A stretch of DNA of 64,000 nucleotides from Flammeovirgaceae bacterium (GCA_020635915.1 JACJYU010000001.1:1302001-1366000); one strand, 5' to 3'. Counted from the stretch's first letter, positions 42,540 through 53,136 are shown. Notes: a model not told the origin generated them from the letters alone. Program-made: numbers and translations.

Positions 42540-44419
42540 AGCCAAATCCCCAGTGTTAAAATCAATATTGCCCCCACCACCACCCCTATCAAGTACCACC
42601 TCAGGATGCCACTTTGGGTGAAGGAAAAGATGCGATGTAAGAAATTTGCCGTTTTCACCAACCCATTATAGGGCCAATTAAAAGGATCGTTTACGTTGAT
42701 ATTGGCCAAATAGGTAAATGGCCTGACCACCATGAGATCGTACAAACCATCAAACCGCCATCCGTTAAACCAGAAGTCATGCAGCCGTGGCATGGCATTC
42801 CTGATTTTAAGATGGAGTGATGGACGCTTCACATAAAGGATATAGGCCATCAGCAAACCGCCCACGGAGAGCAGGGCTGCCGCCAGTTGCACCGCCCATT
42901 CCAAACTTTCGGCCCCTGGCCGTACCGAGGCCACAGGCAAAACGGGGCTAAGGAAATCAGTGACCCCTTGCACATGCCCCATGGTGTGGGGCAATTCAAC
43001 GAAGCCGGCAACGGTGGAAAGAACGGCCAGCACTACCAATGAAATATTGATGCGCCATCCCGGGGGGTGCGTAACCTCGGATTTTCCTTCCCCAAAAAAG
43101 GTCAAAAAGACCATCCTAAAGGTATATATGGCCGTTATTAACGCCCCGGTCAAGGCGGCCAGGAAAAGCCAATTGTTCCCCTTTTCACCTGCCCAGGACA
43201 ACCAAAGGATCTGGTCCTTGCTATAAAAGCCGGCCGTTACCAAAGGCAAGGCGGCCAGCGAGGCAGCGCCAATCAGGAAAGTCCAGTAAACCAAAGGAAG
43301 TTTGTTTTTCAGCCCGCCCATTTTGAACATGTCGTGTTCATGATGCACGGACATGATGACCGCCCCAGCGCCAAGAAAAAGCAGGGCTTTGAAAAAGGCG
43401 TGCACCATAAAATGGAATATCGCAGAAGACCATGCCCCTACGCCCAGGGCCAAAAACATATAGCCAATTTGGCTGATGGTGGAATAGGCCAACACACGCT
43501 TGAGGTCATATTGGGCCAGGGCACTGAACCCCGCCATCAACAAGGTCAATGCCCCGATAATGCCTACCGTGAATTGGGCCATAGGCGCCAATTCAAAAAG
43601 GACGTGGGTACGTGCGATGATGTACACCCCGGCAGTGACCATAGTGGCTGCGTGGATGAGGGCGCTCACCGGGGAGGGCCCGGCCATGGCATCTGGCAGC
43701 CAGGTTTGCAGCGGCAACTGTGCCGATTTGCCCACTGCGCCCCCTAGCAGCAGCAACGCAACCAACGTAACCTCTGTGGACCCCAGGGCAAAAAACTGGG
43801 GTGCCTGTTCCTGTATGTGGGCAATGTTGAGCGTGCCAAAAGTTTTGAAAAGGATGAACAGGCCAATGACCAGGGCCGTGTCCCCCACACGGGTAATGAG
43901 GAATGCCTTGCGGGCGGCATACCCGTTCTTTTCCTCCTGGTACCAAAACCCTATGAGCAGGTAGCTGCACAAGCCTACGCCCTCCCAGCCTAAATACAGC
44001 AACAACAAGTTGTCGGCCAACACCAATACCAACATAAACCCGACAAACAAATTGAGGTAAGTAAAAAACCGGGCATACCCCTCATCGTCAACCATAAATT
44101 CGGCCGAATACAAATGGATGAGGAACCCCACAAAGGTGATGATAAAAATAAAGGCCAGCGATAGTGCATCCAGGTGAAATGAAATGTTTACGCCAAAGCC
44201 AAAAGCCTCTATCCAATTCCACACCACTTGTTGATAGGATTGCGTTGATGTGGTAAGGAAATCCAATCCAACCACAAGAGTAACCAATGCCGATATGCCT
44301 ACGCTTCCTGCGCCAATCACCGGCACCATCCCGCGCGTCAGCCTTGTCCCTGTCAGGGCCAGTATCACTGTCCCGGCAAAAGGCAGGCCGGGGATCAACC
44401 AAAGCAAACCATTTGTCAT
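42536..44419 (-). CDS. nuoL: NADH-quinone oxidoreductase subunit L
   Basis: 627 residues, the largest antiporter-like subunit with the long lateral helix at the C-terminus. Conserved segments: LYLGWEGVGLCSYLLIGFW, GKSAQLPLQTWLPDAMAGP and RVLAYSTISQIGYMF. It starts directly after nuoK. Confidence 0.96.
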   Translation of the reverse strand: MTNGLLWLIPGLPFAGTVILALTGTRLTRGMVPVIGAGSVGISALVTLVVGLDFLTTSTQSYQQVVWNWIEAFGFGVNISFHLDALSLAFIFIITFVGFLIHLYSAEFMVDDEGYARFFTYLNLFVGFMLVLVLADNLLLLYLGWEGVGLCSYLLIGFWYQEEKNGYAARKAFLITRVGDTALVIGLFILFKTFGTLNIAHIQEQAPQFFALGSTEVTLVALLLLGGAVGKSAQLPLQTWLPDAMAGPSPVSALIHAATMVTAGVYIIARTHVLFELAPMAQFTVGIIGALTLLMAGFSALAQYDLKRVLAYSTISQIGYMFLALGVGAWSSAIFHFMVHAFFKALLFLGAGAVIMSVHHEHDMFKMGGLKNKLPLVYWTFLIGAASLAALPLVTAGFYSKDQILWLSWAGEKGNNWLFLAALTGALITAIYTFRMVFLTFFGEGKSEVTHPPGWRINISLVVLAVLSTVAGFVELPHTMGHVQGVTDFLSPVLPVASVRPGAESLEWAVQLAAALLSVGGLLMAYILYVKRPSLHLKIRNAMPRLHDFWFNGWRFDGLYDLMVVRPFTYLANINVNDPFNWPYNGLVKTANFLHRIFSFTQSGILRWYLIGVVVGAILILTLGIWL

Positions 44420-44728
44420 CTACGTTTTCATTTTACTGGCCGCATCACTGTCCAGTGTTTTCAACTGATGGTATATCTGCAAGATCAACGCGAGGCCTAC
44501 AGAGACCTCTGCGGCCGCCATCGTTAAAATAAATATGAACATCACCTGTCCATCGGGCTGTGCCCACCTGGAACCCGCCACAATGAAGGCAATGCCGGCC
44601 GCGTTCAGCATGATCTCTACCGAAATCAACATAAAAATAATGTTCCGCCTTATCAGCAAGCTAATGAGCCCCAGGGCGAAAAGCACCGAGGCCAGTATCA
44701 ACCCATGTCCTGCAGGTATCATGTTCAT
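44420..44728 (-). CDS. nuoK: NADH-quinone oxidoreductase subunit K
   Basis: 102 residues, three transmembrane helices (family size). The helix-2 Glu of the proton path is present in MLISVEIMLNAAGIAF, and the third helix carries AAAEVSVGLALILQ. It overlaps nuoJ by 4 bp. Confidence 0.95.
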   Translation of the reverse strand: MNMIPAGHGLILASVLFALGLISLLIRRNIIFMLISVEIMLNAAGIAFIVAGSRWAQPDGQVMFIFILTMAAAEVSVGLALILQIYHQLKTLDSDAASKMKT

Positions 44729-45252
44729 TCTTGTTCCTTTTCCAAAAACCGATGGACCACTTTCTTCTTTTGCCTTCCGAGGTGGTAGGCGCCCACAATG
44801 CCCGACATCAATAAAATACCGCTCAACTCCACGCCCAGCACATAAGGCCCATATAAGGACATCCCTACCGCCTTGGCATCGATCATGTTTTCCGTAAGGC
44901 CTACCGCCTCCCCGGCCGTCAGCACATAGATCATTTCCGCCAGGAGCACAGAGGCCAAAATAAGCGGGCCGATGATTATCTTCCCGTCAAGCCATTTCTT
45001 TTCCTGTGCCACCGATTCCTGCCTTAGGTTAAGCATCATGATCACAAAAATCAGCAGCACCACAATGGCCCCGGCATATATTATTATTTCAAGCAACGCA
45101 ATGAAAGGGGCACCCAACACATAAAACACGATGGCCACGGCCAGGAAGGAAACCACCAGGTAAAGCAAGGCATGCACCAGGTTGTGCCGGGTGATCACCA
45201 GGAGGGTGGCAATCACCGCTATTGTAGCCGCCATATAGAAAATAACAACCAT
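44725..45252 (-). CDS. nuoJ: NADH-quinone oxidoreductase subunit J
   Basis: 175 residues, five transmembrane helices. AIVFYVLGAPFIALLEIIIYAGAIVVLLIFVIMMLNL holds the conserved pi-bulge helix and E/Y pair of the family. One base separates it from nuoI. Confidence 0.95.
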   Translation of the reverse strand: MVVIFYMAATIAVIATLLVITRHNLVHALLYLVVSFLAVAIVFYVLGAPFIALLEIIIYAGAIVVLLIFVIMMLNLRQESVAQEKKWLDGKIIIGPLILASVLLAEMIYVLTAGEAVGLTENMIDAKAVGMSLYGPYVLGVELSGILLMSGIVGAYHLGRQKKKVVHRFLEKEQE

Positions 45253-45253
45253 A

Positions 45254-45769
45254 TCAGGGCAATAAGCTTTTTACATCTACCGGGGGCATCTCGTTTTCGT
45301 TTTCCCCTTTGCCTTTCCCGCCAATGGCAACCCCGGCCACCTTATAAAAATTGTATCCGGGGTACTTGCCGGGGCCGTCTATCAGCAGCTCGTCTTTTTC
45401 ATACACCAGGTTTTGCCGGTTGTATTCGCTCATCTCAAAATCCGGTATTAGCTGGATGGCATAAGTAGGGCAGGCCTCCTCGCAATAGCCGCAAAATATG
45501 CATCGTGAAAAATTTATCCTGAAGAATTCAGGGTACCGCCTTCCGTGTTCGTCTTCCGTGGCCTGAAGCGAAATACAATCCACCGGGCAAGCCGCTGCAC
45601 ATAGGTAGCAGCCCACACAGCGTTCGCCCATGTCGGGGTCCCGCGTCAGCACGATCCTCCCCCGCCACCGCGTGGTCAATTTGTTCTTTTGCTCCGGGTA
45701 CTGTACCGTGTCCCGTTTATGGAACATGTGCAAAAAAGTGATCCACAGGCTTCGGACTATACTAAACAT
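45254..45769 (-). CDS. nuoI: NADH-quinone oxidoreductase subunit I (2x 4Fe-4S)
   Basis: 171 residues. Two ferredoxin motifs, CVGCYLCAAACPVDC and CIFCGYCEEACPTYAI, bind clusters N6a and N6b that pass electrons from NuoG to NuoB. An amphipathic N-terminus (SIVRSLWITFLHMF) anchors it to the membrane arm. Confidence 0.96.
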   Translation of the reverse strand: MFSIVRSLWITFLHMFHKRDTVQYPEQKNKLTTRWRGRIVLTRDPDMGERCVGCYLCAAACPVDCISLQATEDEHGRRYPEFFRINFSRCIFCGYCEEACPTYAIQLIPDFEMSEYNRQNLVYEKDELLIDGPGKYPGYNFYKVAGVAIGGKGKGENENEMPPVDVKSLLP

Positions 45770-45795
45770 ACATATTTGTTTTTATACATCTTTAA

Positions 45796-46755
45796 TCATT
45801 TTAAAAACAAAATCATCCCTGCCGTCACCACCAGGTTCAGTATGGCAACAGGCAGCAATATTTTCCAGCCATATTCCATCAATTGGTCATACCGTGGCCT
45901 TGGCAACGATGCCCGTAACAGTATGAAGAAACAAATAAAAGCGAAGGTCTTCAGGCAGAACCATGCCAACGGGGGGAGGAAGCCCGGGCCAAGCCAGCCT
46001 CCAAAATAAAGCGATACCGTTAAAGACGAGATGAGGATAATCCCCAGGTATTCCCCTACGAAAAACAAACCGAATTTCATGCTGGAATATTCGGAATGGA
46101 ACCCTGCTATCAACTCGCTTTCAGACTCGGGAATGTCAAATGGAAGCCGGTGGGTCTCCGCAATGCCCGCGATAAGGAATGTGACAAACCCCACAAACTG
46201 GGGAACGACAAACCACATGCCCTTTTGTGCCTCCACAATGGTGTGCAGGCTAAACGAACCGGAAATCAACACCACGCCCATCATGGAAAGGCCCATGAAC
46301 ACTTCGTACGAAATCATCTGGGCGGCACCCCTCATGGCACCCAATAGGGAATATTTGTTGTTGGAAGCCCACCCGCCAAGGATAATGCTATAGGCACCCA
46401 GCGATGACATGGCAAGAAAATAAAGTATCCCCACGTTAAGGTCACTTACGATTACGCCAGGGGCAAAGGGCACCACAATAAAACTCAGCAGGACGGTAAC
46501 GACCACAATGGCGGGCGCTATTACAAACACGAACCGGTCGGCAAAAGGCGGCACCCAATCTTCTTTGAAAAAAAGTTTAAGGGTATCGGCCAAAACGATC
46601 AGCAAGCCAAAAGGCCCCGCCCGGTTGGGCCCATACCGGTCCTGCCACAAAGCCAACATCCTCCGCTCCAGCCAGATGAGGCCAGGGGCCACAATCAAAA
46701 GCCCGGCCAGCACCCCGCCTATGATCCACAATCGATGTACGATGGCTTCATCCAT
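45796..46755 (-). CDS. nuoH: NADH-quinone oxidoreductase subunit H
   Basis: 319 residues, eight-helix subunit at the quinone site. WLERRMLALWQDRYGPNRAGPFGLL and AETHRLPFDIPESESELIAGFHSEYSSMKF are the classic NuoH signatures, with the acidic loop lining the E-channel. Confidence 0.96.
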   Translation of the reverse strand: MDEAIVHRLWIIGGVLAGLLIVAPGLIWLERRMLALWQDRYGPNRAGPFGLLIVLADTLKLFFKEDWVPPFADRFVFVIAPAIVVVTVLLSFIVVPFAPGVIVSDLNVGILYFLAMSSLGAYSIILGGWASNNKYSLLGAMRGAAQMISYEVFMGLSMMGVVLISGSFSLHTIVEAQKGMWFVVPQFVGFVTFLIAGIAETHRLPFDIPESESELIAGFHSEYSSMKFGLFFVGEYLGIILISSLTVSLYFGGWLGPGFLPPLAWFCLKTFAFICFFILLRASLPRPRYDQLMEYGWKILLPVAILNLVVTAGMILFLK

Positions 46756-46758
46756 AAA

Positions 46759-49449
46759 TTATTTTTTTATGATGCCCCATGCAGGGAGGCCCACATAGGG
46801 CACGCCCTTTAACCCTATGGGCAAACCGCCCGTTCCACGGGCAATGCCCTCGCTCCACCTTACCGGCAGCCGGCATTCCTGCCCTTCCACTTCAAATTCA
46901 ATAACCCCGCCTTCGGCCAATTCCAGCCCTTCCCGGTCACCGGGGTGGGCCAGCAAGTAAGGGCCTGGCACCCGTTTGGCCACTGAAGGCGACTGTGCGC
47001 TCAATTCCTCAGAACCAAAAATATGATAGACCGGCACAAGCCAAAGCCGGCCGGCCACAGGGGCAAATTTTTCAGGCACTTCGGCATGGTACTTTACTGG
47101 GTTTTCCCTATTCTGTTCTAGCAAACGCACCCCGGGGTCATCATCCCGCAAGGCCGCACCAATTTCCTTCTGGTATTTGTTCACCGACTGGACGGAATTC
47201 CAACCAGGCGACCAAAAGAAGGGCACCACGGCAGAGGGTGGCAACGTCCTTGCCCCTTCCATTGTGTAGGACATTCCCGAATCATGGTCTTCTGGTGGCT
47301 TAGGTTCGCTCACATTGAGGTGCGCCAGCATGGAAGTGCGGCCGCTATACCGGTGTGGCTGGCGGGGAACACGCTGCCCATCGGGCATCCGCTGGCGGGA
47401 GGGGGGCGATACCTTATCAATACCGCTAAAAATTTTTTCTTCCCTGGAAATGGCCCCCGTTATATCGTCAAAGTTTTTCCATTCTTTGGTGCGGGCATGG
47501 CCTGAGGCCGCGCCCATTTCCAAAAGCCACCTCCAGCTTTCCTTAATCACATTGGCCGATTCCTGGACCTGGAAGAAACGTTGGGCCCGCCCTTCATTGT
47601 TGACCAAGGTGCCATCGGCCTCCGCAAAAGTCCCTGCGGGTATCAGCATGTGCGCTTTGTCGGAAGTGGCATGCCGGGAGTGGTCCAACACGACTACGTT
47701 TTTGCACCCCGAAATGAAATGGCTTATGCTGTCTTCGTCCCCGTGCCGGTACAGGTCGTTCTCCATAACGATAACGGTGTCCACCCTGCCCTTCCCTACT
47801 TCCGCAAAGGCCACATCCAAAGGCTTGCCCCCCACCATGGCCAACCCAAGGGAGTTGCATTCCGGCAAGGTGAGGACAATGCCGGTATTCCTGTTTTTCT
47901 TCCCTAATGCCCACGCCACATTGGCGGCAGCCTGCATTACCGCAGGGCTTTGGCTGGAACTGCCGGAGATAACCACTGGCCGTTCCGCATTTTGCAAGGC
48001 ATGGGCGATTTGCCCGGACAAACCCAACGCGGCCTCATCAAGGCCTTCCACAGCAGGTGCCGTGGGATCCAAAACATGGGCCACGGCAAAGCCCAGCCTG
48101 GCAATTTCCCCGGGCGTTGCGCGGTAAGTGCCCGTGGCCACCCCGTCCAGTTTGGTTGGGGCTACCGTGGCCACAAACAAGGGGCCCTTTTTGTCCTGTA
48201 TCACTTCCCGCACGGCCGCATCGTTCCAGTCCGGGATTTTTATTTTTTCCGCGTCTTTCATGGGCTGCTGCCTTATGGACTGCCGGACGGCCAGTGCCAA
48301 CATGGGCGCTGTGTTGGTCAGGTCTTCACCCAACACAAAAACCACATCGGATTTTTCCACTTCTTTCATGGAGGGTGTCCTCACAGGGCCGTCCTTTAAA
48401 ATAGCCAGCGTCAATTCCGCCAGGGACTGCTCCCGGCCCGAAATGCCCTGGTAAAAGTTTTCCTTGCCCACCAGCTCACGCAATACAAAATTGGACTGCA
48501 CCGATGCCCGGGGCGATCCTATCCCAATGGTTTTGGTGGTTTTTAACAAGGTGGCCACTTCGGTAAGGATTTCCCCCACACCAACTTGCTGCTGGCGTAT
48601 AACAGGATGCAGGATGCGCCCTTCACCGTTTACAAACTCATACCCATACCTGCCGCGGTCACAAATAAAATACCCATTGACTTCCCCATGGTACCGGTTG
48701 GCAATCATGCGCAGCCCGCCATACCGCTCACCGACAATGACATTGCAGCCCAGGCTGCAATGTTGGCAAATGGAAGGCGACATGGTGAGGTCCCACTTTC
48801 GTGTATAATGTTGCTTTAAAGTTTTGTCCGTAAACACACCGGTGGGGCAAACCTCGACCAGGTTGCCGCTAAACTCATTCTCCAGCGTGCCCTCTTCGTA
48901 CCTTCCGAAATACACGTTGGCCTTGGAAGCAAAAACGCCAAAATCAGTGCCGCCCGCGTAGTCGTTGTAAAACCTGACACACCGGTAGCACTGTATGCAC
49001 CGGTTCATTTCATGGTTGATGAAGGGCCCCAGGTCCTGGTTGGTATGGGTCCTTTTCTTGTATTGGAACCTTCTGTAAGCATGGCCTGTCATCACGGTCA
49101 TGTCTTGCAGATGGCAGGCGCCCCCTTCATCGCAAACGGGACAATCGTGGGGGTGGTTGGTCATGAGCCACTCTATCACGCCAGCGCGAAAGTCCACCGC
49201 CTCTTTGTCAAAAATGGAAATCCTTTGGTTGTCTGACGCGGGCTCCATGCACGACATCACCAGCCTGCCCTTTTTGTCTTCCGCATCTTTGTATACTTTG
49301 ACCGCGCATTGGCGGCACGCGCCCACGGAGCCAAGGGCAGGATGCCAGCAAAAGTAGGGCAAATCAAAGCCCAGGCCGAGGCATGTTTCCAGTAGGCTTT
49401 TGCCGGCTTTTATTTCATGTGGTGCATTATCGATGTATAGGGTTGCCAT
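46759..49449 (-). CDS. nuoG: NADH-quinone oxidoreductase subunit G (long, E. coli-like)
   Basis: 896 residues. The N-terminal part binds clusters N1b, N5, N4 and N7: PYFCWHPALGSVGACRQCAV, NHPHDCPVCDEGGACHLQDM (with His ligand), NRCIQCYRCVRF and SPSICQHCSLGCNV. A molybdopterin-enzyme-like body follows (RGRYGYEF, GIGSPRASVQSNFVLRELVG, NNEGRAQRFFQV, REPHRYSGRTSM). Length and these stretches closely recall E. coli NuoG (about 908 residues), unlike the short NuoG common in Bacteroidota. Confidence 0.95.
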   Translation of the reverse strand: MATLYIDNAPHEIKAGKSLLETCLGLGFDLPYFCWHPALGSVGACRQCAVKVYKDAEDKKGRLVMSCMEPASDNQRISIFDKEAVDFRAGVIEWLMTNHPHDCPVCDEGGACHLQDMTVMTGHAYRRFQYKKRTHTNQDLGPFINHEMNRCIQCYRCVRFYNDYAGGTDFGVFASKANVYFGRYEEGTLENEFSGNLVEVCPTGVFTDKTLKQHYTRKWDLTMSPSICQHCSLGCNVIVGERYGGLRMIANRYHGEVNGYFICDRGRYGYEFVNGEGRILHPVIRQQQVGVGEILTEVATLLKTTKTIGIGSPRASVQSNFVLRELVGKENFYQGISGREQSLAELTLAILKDGPVRTPSMKEVEKSDVVFVLGEDLTNTAPMLALAVRQSIRQQPMKDAEKIKIPDWNDAAVREVIQDKKGPLFVATVAPTKLDGVATGTYRATPGEIARLGFAVAHVLDPTAPAVEGLDEAALGLSGQIAHALQNAERPVVISGSSSQSPAVMQAAANVAWALGKKNRNTGIVLTLPECNSLGLAMVGGKPLDVAFAEVGKGRVDTVIVMENDLYRHGDEDSISHFISGCKNVVVLDHSRHATSDKAHMLIPAGTFAEADGTLVNNEGRAQRFFQVQESANVIKESWRWLLEMGAASGHARTKEWKNFDDITGAISREEKIFSGIDKVSPPSRQRMPDGQRVPRQPHRYSGRTSMLAHLNVSEPKPPEDHDSGMSYTMEGARTLPPSAVVPFFWSPGWNSVQSVNKYQKEIGAALRDDDPGVRLLEQNRENPVKYHAEVPEKFAPVAGRLWLVPVYHIFGSEELSAQSPSVAKRVPGPYLLAHPGDREGLELAEGGVIEFEVEGQECRLPVRWSEGIARGTGGLPIGLKGVPYVGLPAWGIIKK

Positions 49450-49456
49450 ATTTTGT

Positions 49457-50722
49457 TCAGTAGGGGCATCGGTGTTCTTTTATATGCGTTTCAAAATCTT
49501 CGCGAAAGTATTTTAATGCGCTTTGCAGCGGCTCCATGGCACCGGGCGCCAATGCACAAAAGGTGTGCCCGGGCGCCAGGCCCCTTGTGTGGTATTCCAA
49601 TAATTCCAAATCCTTTTCCCTTCCCTGGCCGGCATCAATGGACGCCAAAATTTTTTCCACCCAGGGAAGCCCTTCGCGGCAGGGCGTGCAAAAGCCACAG
49701 GATTCCTGTGCAAAAAAGTGCTCCAGGTTTTCCACAAACCCGACAGGACAGGTTTTGTCGTCCAATACTATTAGCGTGCCCGTTCCCAACCGGCTGCCTG
49801 CCGCGGCCACGGAGGTATAGTCCATGGGCACGTCCAGGTGGTCGGCCACCAGAAAATCAGTGGAGGCCCCGCCAGGGAGTGCCCCGCGGAACTTTAGCCC
49901 GTCTTGCATGCCCCCGGCATGTTCCTCAATAAGTTCCCGCATGGTGGTGCCCATGGGCAGCTCCCATGCCCCCGGCTTTTTCACTTTCCCGCTCACACCG
50001 TACAGCTTGGTGCCCGCATCCCCTGTGCGGCTCAACTGGCGGAACCATTCGGCACCGTTGTTTACAATATGGGGAATGTTGCACAAGGTCTCCACGTTGT
50101 TCACAATAGTAGGCCTTCCAAACAGGCCACTCACCTGAGGGAAAGGGGGCTTGGCCCTGGGAATGGCCCTTTTGCCTTCAAGTGAATTGAGAAGGGCGGT
50201 TTCTTCCCCGCACATATACCGGCCTACGCCAATGTGCAGGTGCATGTTTAGGTCAAAGCCGGAGCCCAGAATATTGTTGCCAAGGTACCCCGCCTGATAG
50301 GCTTCCTGGATGGCCGTGGTAATGGCTGATGCCGCAGCCTTGTAGGCCCACCGCAGGAACACAAAGGATTCATTGGCCTGAATGGCATAGGCCGTAAGGA
50401 CCATGCCTTCGATCAATTGGTGCGGGGTGTTCTCCAAAAGCATCCGGTCCTTAAAAGTGCCCGGCTCCATCTCATCTGCGTTGGCGATCAGGTACTTGGG
50501 CTTGGGGGCATCCAGTGGCACAAAAGACCACTTCAACCCGGTGGAAAAACCCGCCCCGCCCCTGCCCCGCAGGTTGGAGTCCTTCACCAGTTGGGTGACC
50601 GACTCCGGTGGCATGCCCTTGAGCACTTTCGACAAGGCCGCATAGCCACCCACCCGCTCGTAATCTTTAAGCGAAAGTGGAGGTTGGCCGGCACGGATAT
50701 GTTCTGTCAAAGGCTTCTCCAT
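49457..50722 (-). CDS. nuoF: NADH-quinone oxidoreductase subunit F
   Basis: 421 residues, the NADH-oxidising subunit. GRGGAGFSTGLKWSF and IYxxEx-like region (FLRWAYKAAASAI) form the NADH/FMN site; ESCGFCTPCREG plus a later Cys (HTFCALA) bind cluster N3. Forms the dehydrogenase module with NuoE and NuoG. Confidence 0.95.
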   Translation of the reverse strand: MEKPLTEHIRAGQPPLSLKDYERVGGYAALSKVLKGMPPESVTQLVKDSNLRGRGGAGFSTGLKWSFVPLDAPKPKYLIANADEMEPGTFKDRMLLENTPHQLIEGMVLTAYAIQANESFVFLRWAYKAAASAITTAIQEAYQAGYLGNNILGSGFDLNMHLHIGVGRYMCGEETALLNSLEGKRAIPRAKPPFPQVSGLFGRPTIVNNVETLCNIPHIVNNGAEWFRQLSRTGDAGTKLYGVSGKVKKPGAWELPMGTTMRELIEEHAGGMQDGLKFRGALPGGASTDFLVADHLDVPMDYTSVAAAGSRLGTGTLIVLDDKTCPVGFVENLEHFFAQESCGFCTPCREGLPWVEKILASIDAGQGREKDLELLEYHTRGLAPGHTFCALAPGAMEPLQSALKYFREDFETHIKEHRCPY

Positions 50723-50787
50723 ACCATCAAACCCTTACTTGTGCCCATATCAATTCCCATTTTGCCATTATTTCCTTCAAAGTTTCC

Positions 50788-51252
50788 TTACTCATATTTC
50801 TCCAAAATACCGTCCAATTGCGCAGGCGTTACGTTCCTGTACAAATCGTTGTCTATCATCAAGGCCGGGGCGCGGTCGCAGGTACCCAGGCAGCAGTTGG
50901 GGAGCAAGGTAAACCGGTCGTCCGCGGTGGTCTCACCAAGCGTTATCCCCAGCTTTTGGGCCAGGTGCTGCTGCAATTCCTTATACCCCATCACCCAACA
51001 ACTAATGCTGTCACAAAGCAGGATCACATGCCTCCCCACCGGCTTGCGAAAAAGGAGGTTATAAAAGGTGGAGACGGCCTCAAGGGCATCGGGGGACATC
51101 TCCATGTATTCGGCCACCTCCTTTAGGGCTTCGTCAGAAATCCACCTGCGGTGGGATTGCACCACCTTCAAGGCTTCAATGCACGCGGCCTTCCTTTCAG
51201 GCACATGCTGGACAGCCTCGTCTATTTCAAGTTTTTCTTCCGCGGTCAGCAT
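50788..51252 (-). CDS. nuoE: NADH-quinone oxidoreductase subunit E
   Basis: 154 residues, thioredoxin-like 2Fe-2S protein. The N1a ligands are CDSISC and CCLGTC. The helical N-terminus (LEIDEAVQHVPERKAACIEALKVVQ) is typical. 65 bp separate it from nuoF. Confidence 0.95.
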   Translation of the reverse strand: MLTAEEKLEIDEAVQHVPERKAACIEALKVVQSHRRWISDEALKEVAEYMEMSPDALEAVSTFYNLLFRKPVGRHVILLCDSISCWVMGYKELQQHLAQKLGITLGETTADDRFTLLPNCCLGTCDRAPALMIDNDLYRNVTPAQLDGILEKYE

Positions 51253-51304
51253 CGTTTGTTTTCAGGTAGTTTGTATAATCCCATATTGTTTTAAACCTTT
51301 TCAT

Positions 51305-53053
51305 TTACCGGTCAATGTCTGCCAATACATAATCCATTGCGCCCAAAATACTCAGCAAGTCCGCCACGGTATAGCCCCGGCTGATATAGGGGAGCATCTG
51401 CATGTGCGCAAACGATGGCGTCCGGATGCGCATGCGGTAGGGCGAAGTGTTGCCATCACTAATGGCATAATAGCTGTTGGCCCCTTTGGCGGCCTCCGTG
51501 CACACCATGGCTTCCCCGGGAGGTATCACCGGCCCCCAGGTCACGCTTAAAAAATGGGTGATCAATGTTTCGATATCCTGAAGCGTATGCTTCTTGTTGG
51601 GCGGGGTGGCCAACGGATGATCGGATTTGTAGGGTCCTTCCGGCATGTTTTTCATGCACTGTTCAATAATGCGTAGGCTTTGCCTCATTTCCTCCACGCG
51701 CACCACGGCCCTGTCGTAACAGTCCCCGTTTTTCCCGGTAGGAATGTCAAAATCATACATTTCATACCCGGAATAAGGGCGCTTTTTACGAAAATCCCAC
51801 TCCAGGCCGGTCGCCCTCAATCCCGCCCCGGTCACGCCCCATTCAATGGCCTCCTCGTCCGTGAAAATCCCGATGCCCTCTGTCCGGGCCTTGAACAGGA
51901 CATTCCTCAAAACCAATTTGTCATACTCCTTTAGTTTATTGGGAAAATCCTTAATAAATTTTTTTGCCAATGTTTCCCAACCGGTGGGAAGGTCCTGTGC
52001 CACACCGCCTATCCGGAACCAGTTGGGGTGCATGCGGTCCCCGCATACGGCCTCCACCACATCAAACACCCGTTCGCGGTCGGTGAACATATAAAACACA
52101 GGGGACAACTGGCCAACATCCTGGGCGAAGGTCCCAAACCACACCAGGTGGCTGGCGATGCGGAAGAATTCGCACATCATTACGCGGATAACCTGGGCAC
52201 GGGGCGGCACGTTAATCCCAGCCAGTTTTTCCACGGAAAGGAGGTAAGCCAGGTTGTTGTTGACCCCTCCCAAATAATCGATCCGGTCTGTGTAGGGAAT
52301 ATAGGTATGCCACGACTGGCGCTCGGCCATTTTTTCGGCACCCCGATGATGGAAGCCTATGTCCGGCACGGCATCCACAATGTCTTCCCCATCCAGTTGC
52401 AGCACGATCCTCAGCACCCCATGCGTACCCGGGTGCTGAGGGCCAATGTTGAGGAACATGAAATCGGAACCTTCACTGTGCCTTGCCAGTCCCCATTCTT
52501 CGGGCTTGAACTGCAGGGCGGATTGCTCGCGGTCCACCTTGTCGTCCCACAGCCGGAACGGCCCCATCTCCGTGGCCCTTGCCGGATGCTCCTTTCGAAG
52601 GGGGTGCCCCTCCCAGGTAAGCGGCATCAGTATCCTTTTTAAGTGGGGATGGCCTTCAAAGGTTATCCCAAACATATCGTACACTTCGCGCTCGTACCAA
52701 TTGGCATTGGCCCACAAATGCGTAACGGTGGGCGCAACGGGGTACTCCCCTTCCAGCGCCACCTTTAGGCGGAGGAAATCATTTCGTTCAAATGAGAAGA
52801 GATGGTAAACCAGGGTAAAGTGGGAGGAAGGGTATTGAGGGTCCCGTTTGCGGTCCCGCTCATCTATGGCGGTGAGGTCATAAAAAAACAAAAATGGCTG
52901 GGGCAACTCCAGCTTAACAAAAGAAAGGACCGCTTTCAATTTGTCCAACGGAAGCCATAGGGAGGCTATATTGTCTTTAGCCACCTGTTCAGTGAAGGCA
53001 TCTTCACCGAACCGCGCCCTAAGCTGTTCTGTTGGACCAATTGTTGATTCCAT
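51305..53053 (-). CDS. nuoCD: NADH-quinone oxidoreductase fused subunit C/D
   Basis: 582 residues. Residues 1-~180 are NuoC (HLWANANWYEREVYDMFGI; HPLRKEHP), then a short linker and NuoD (MFLNIGPQHPGTHGVLRIVL, GFHHRGAEKMAE, YTDRIDYLGG; quinone-site His and Tyr present). The C/D fusion is the rule in enterobacteria and rarer elsewhere; it supports the E. coli-like character of this operon. Confidence 0.96.
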   Translation of the reverse strand: MESTIGPTEQLRARFGEDAFTEQVAKDNIASLWLPLDKLKAVLSFVKLELPQPFLFFYDLTAIDERDRKRDPQYPSSHFTLVYHLFSFERNDFLRLKVALEGEYPVAPTVTHLWANANWYEREVYDMFGITFEGHPHLKRILMPLTWEGHPLRKEHPARATEMGPFRLWDDKVDREQSALQFKPEEWGLARHSEGSDFMFLNIGPQHPGTHGVLRIVLQLDGEDIVDAVPDIGFHHRGAEKMAERQSWHTYIPYTDRIDYLGGVNNNLAYLLSVEKLAGINVPPRAQVIRVMMCEFFRIASHLVWFGTFAQDVGQLSPVFYMFTDRERVFDVVEAVCGDRMHPNWFRIGGVAQDLPTGWETLAKKFIKDFPNKLKEYDKLVLRNVLFKARTEGIGIFTDEEAIEWGVTGAGLRATGLEWDFRKKRPYSGYEMYDFDIPTGKNGDCYDRAVVRVEEMRQSLRIIEQCMKNMPEGPYKSDHPLATPPNKKHTLQDIETLITHFLSVTWGPVIPPGEAMVCTEAAKGANSYYAISDGNTSPYRMRIRTPSFAHMQMLPYISRGYTVADLLSILGAMDYVLADIDR

Positions 53054-53136
53054 TTGAAATGGATGGTTTGAACTTTCCTTCCCTTATTCGCTCATCGTCC
53101 TATGTTTGATTCCCTTGCTTTCTTACCATTATGCCG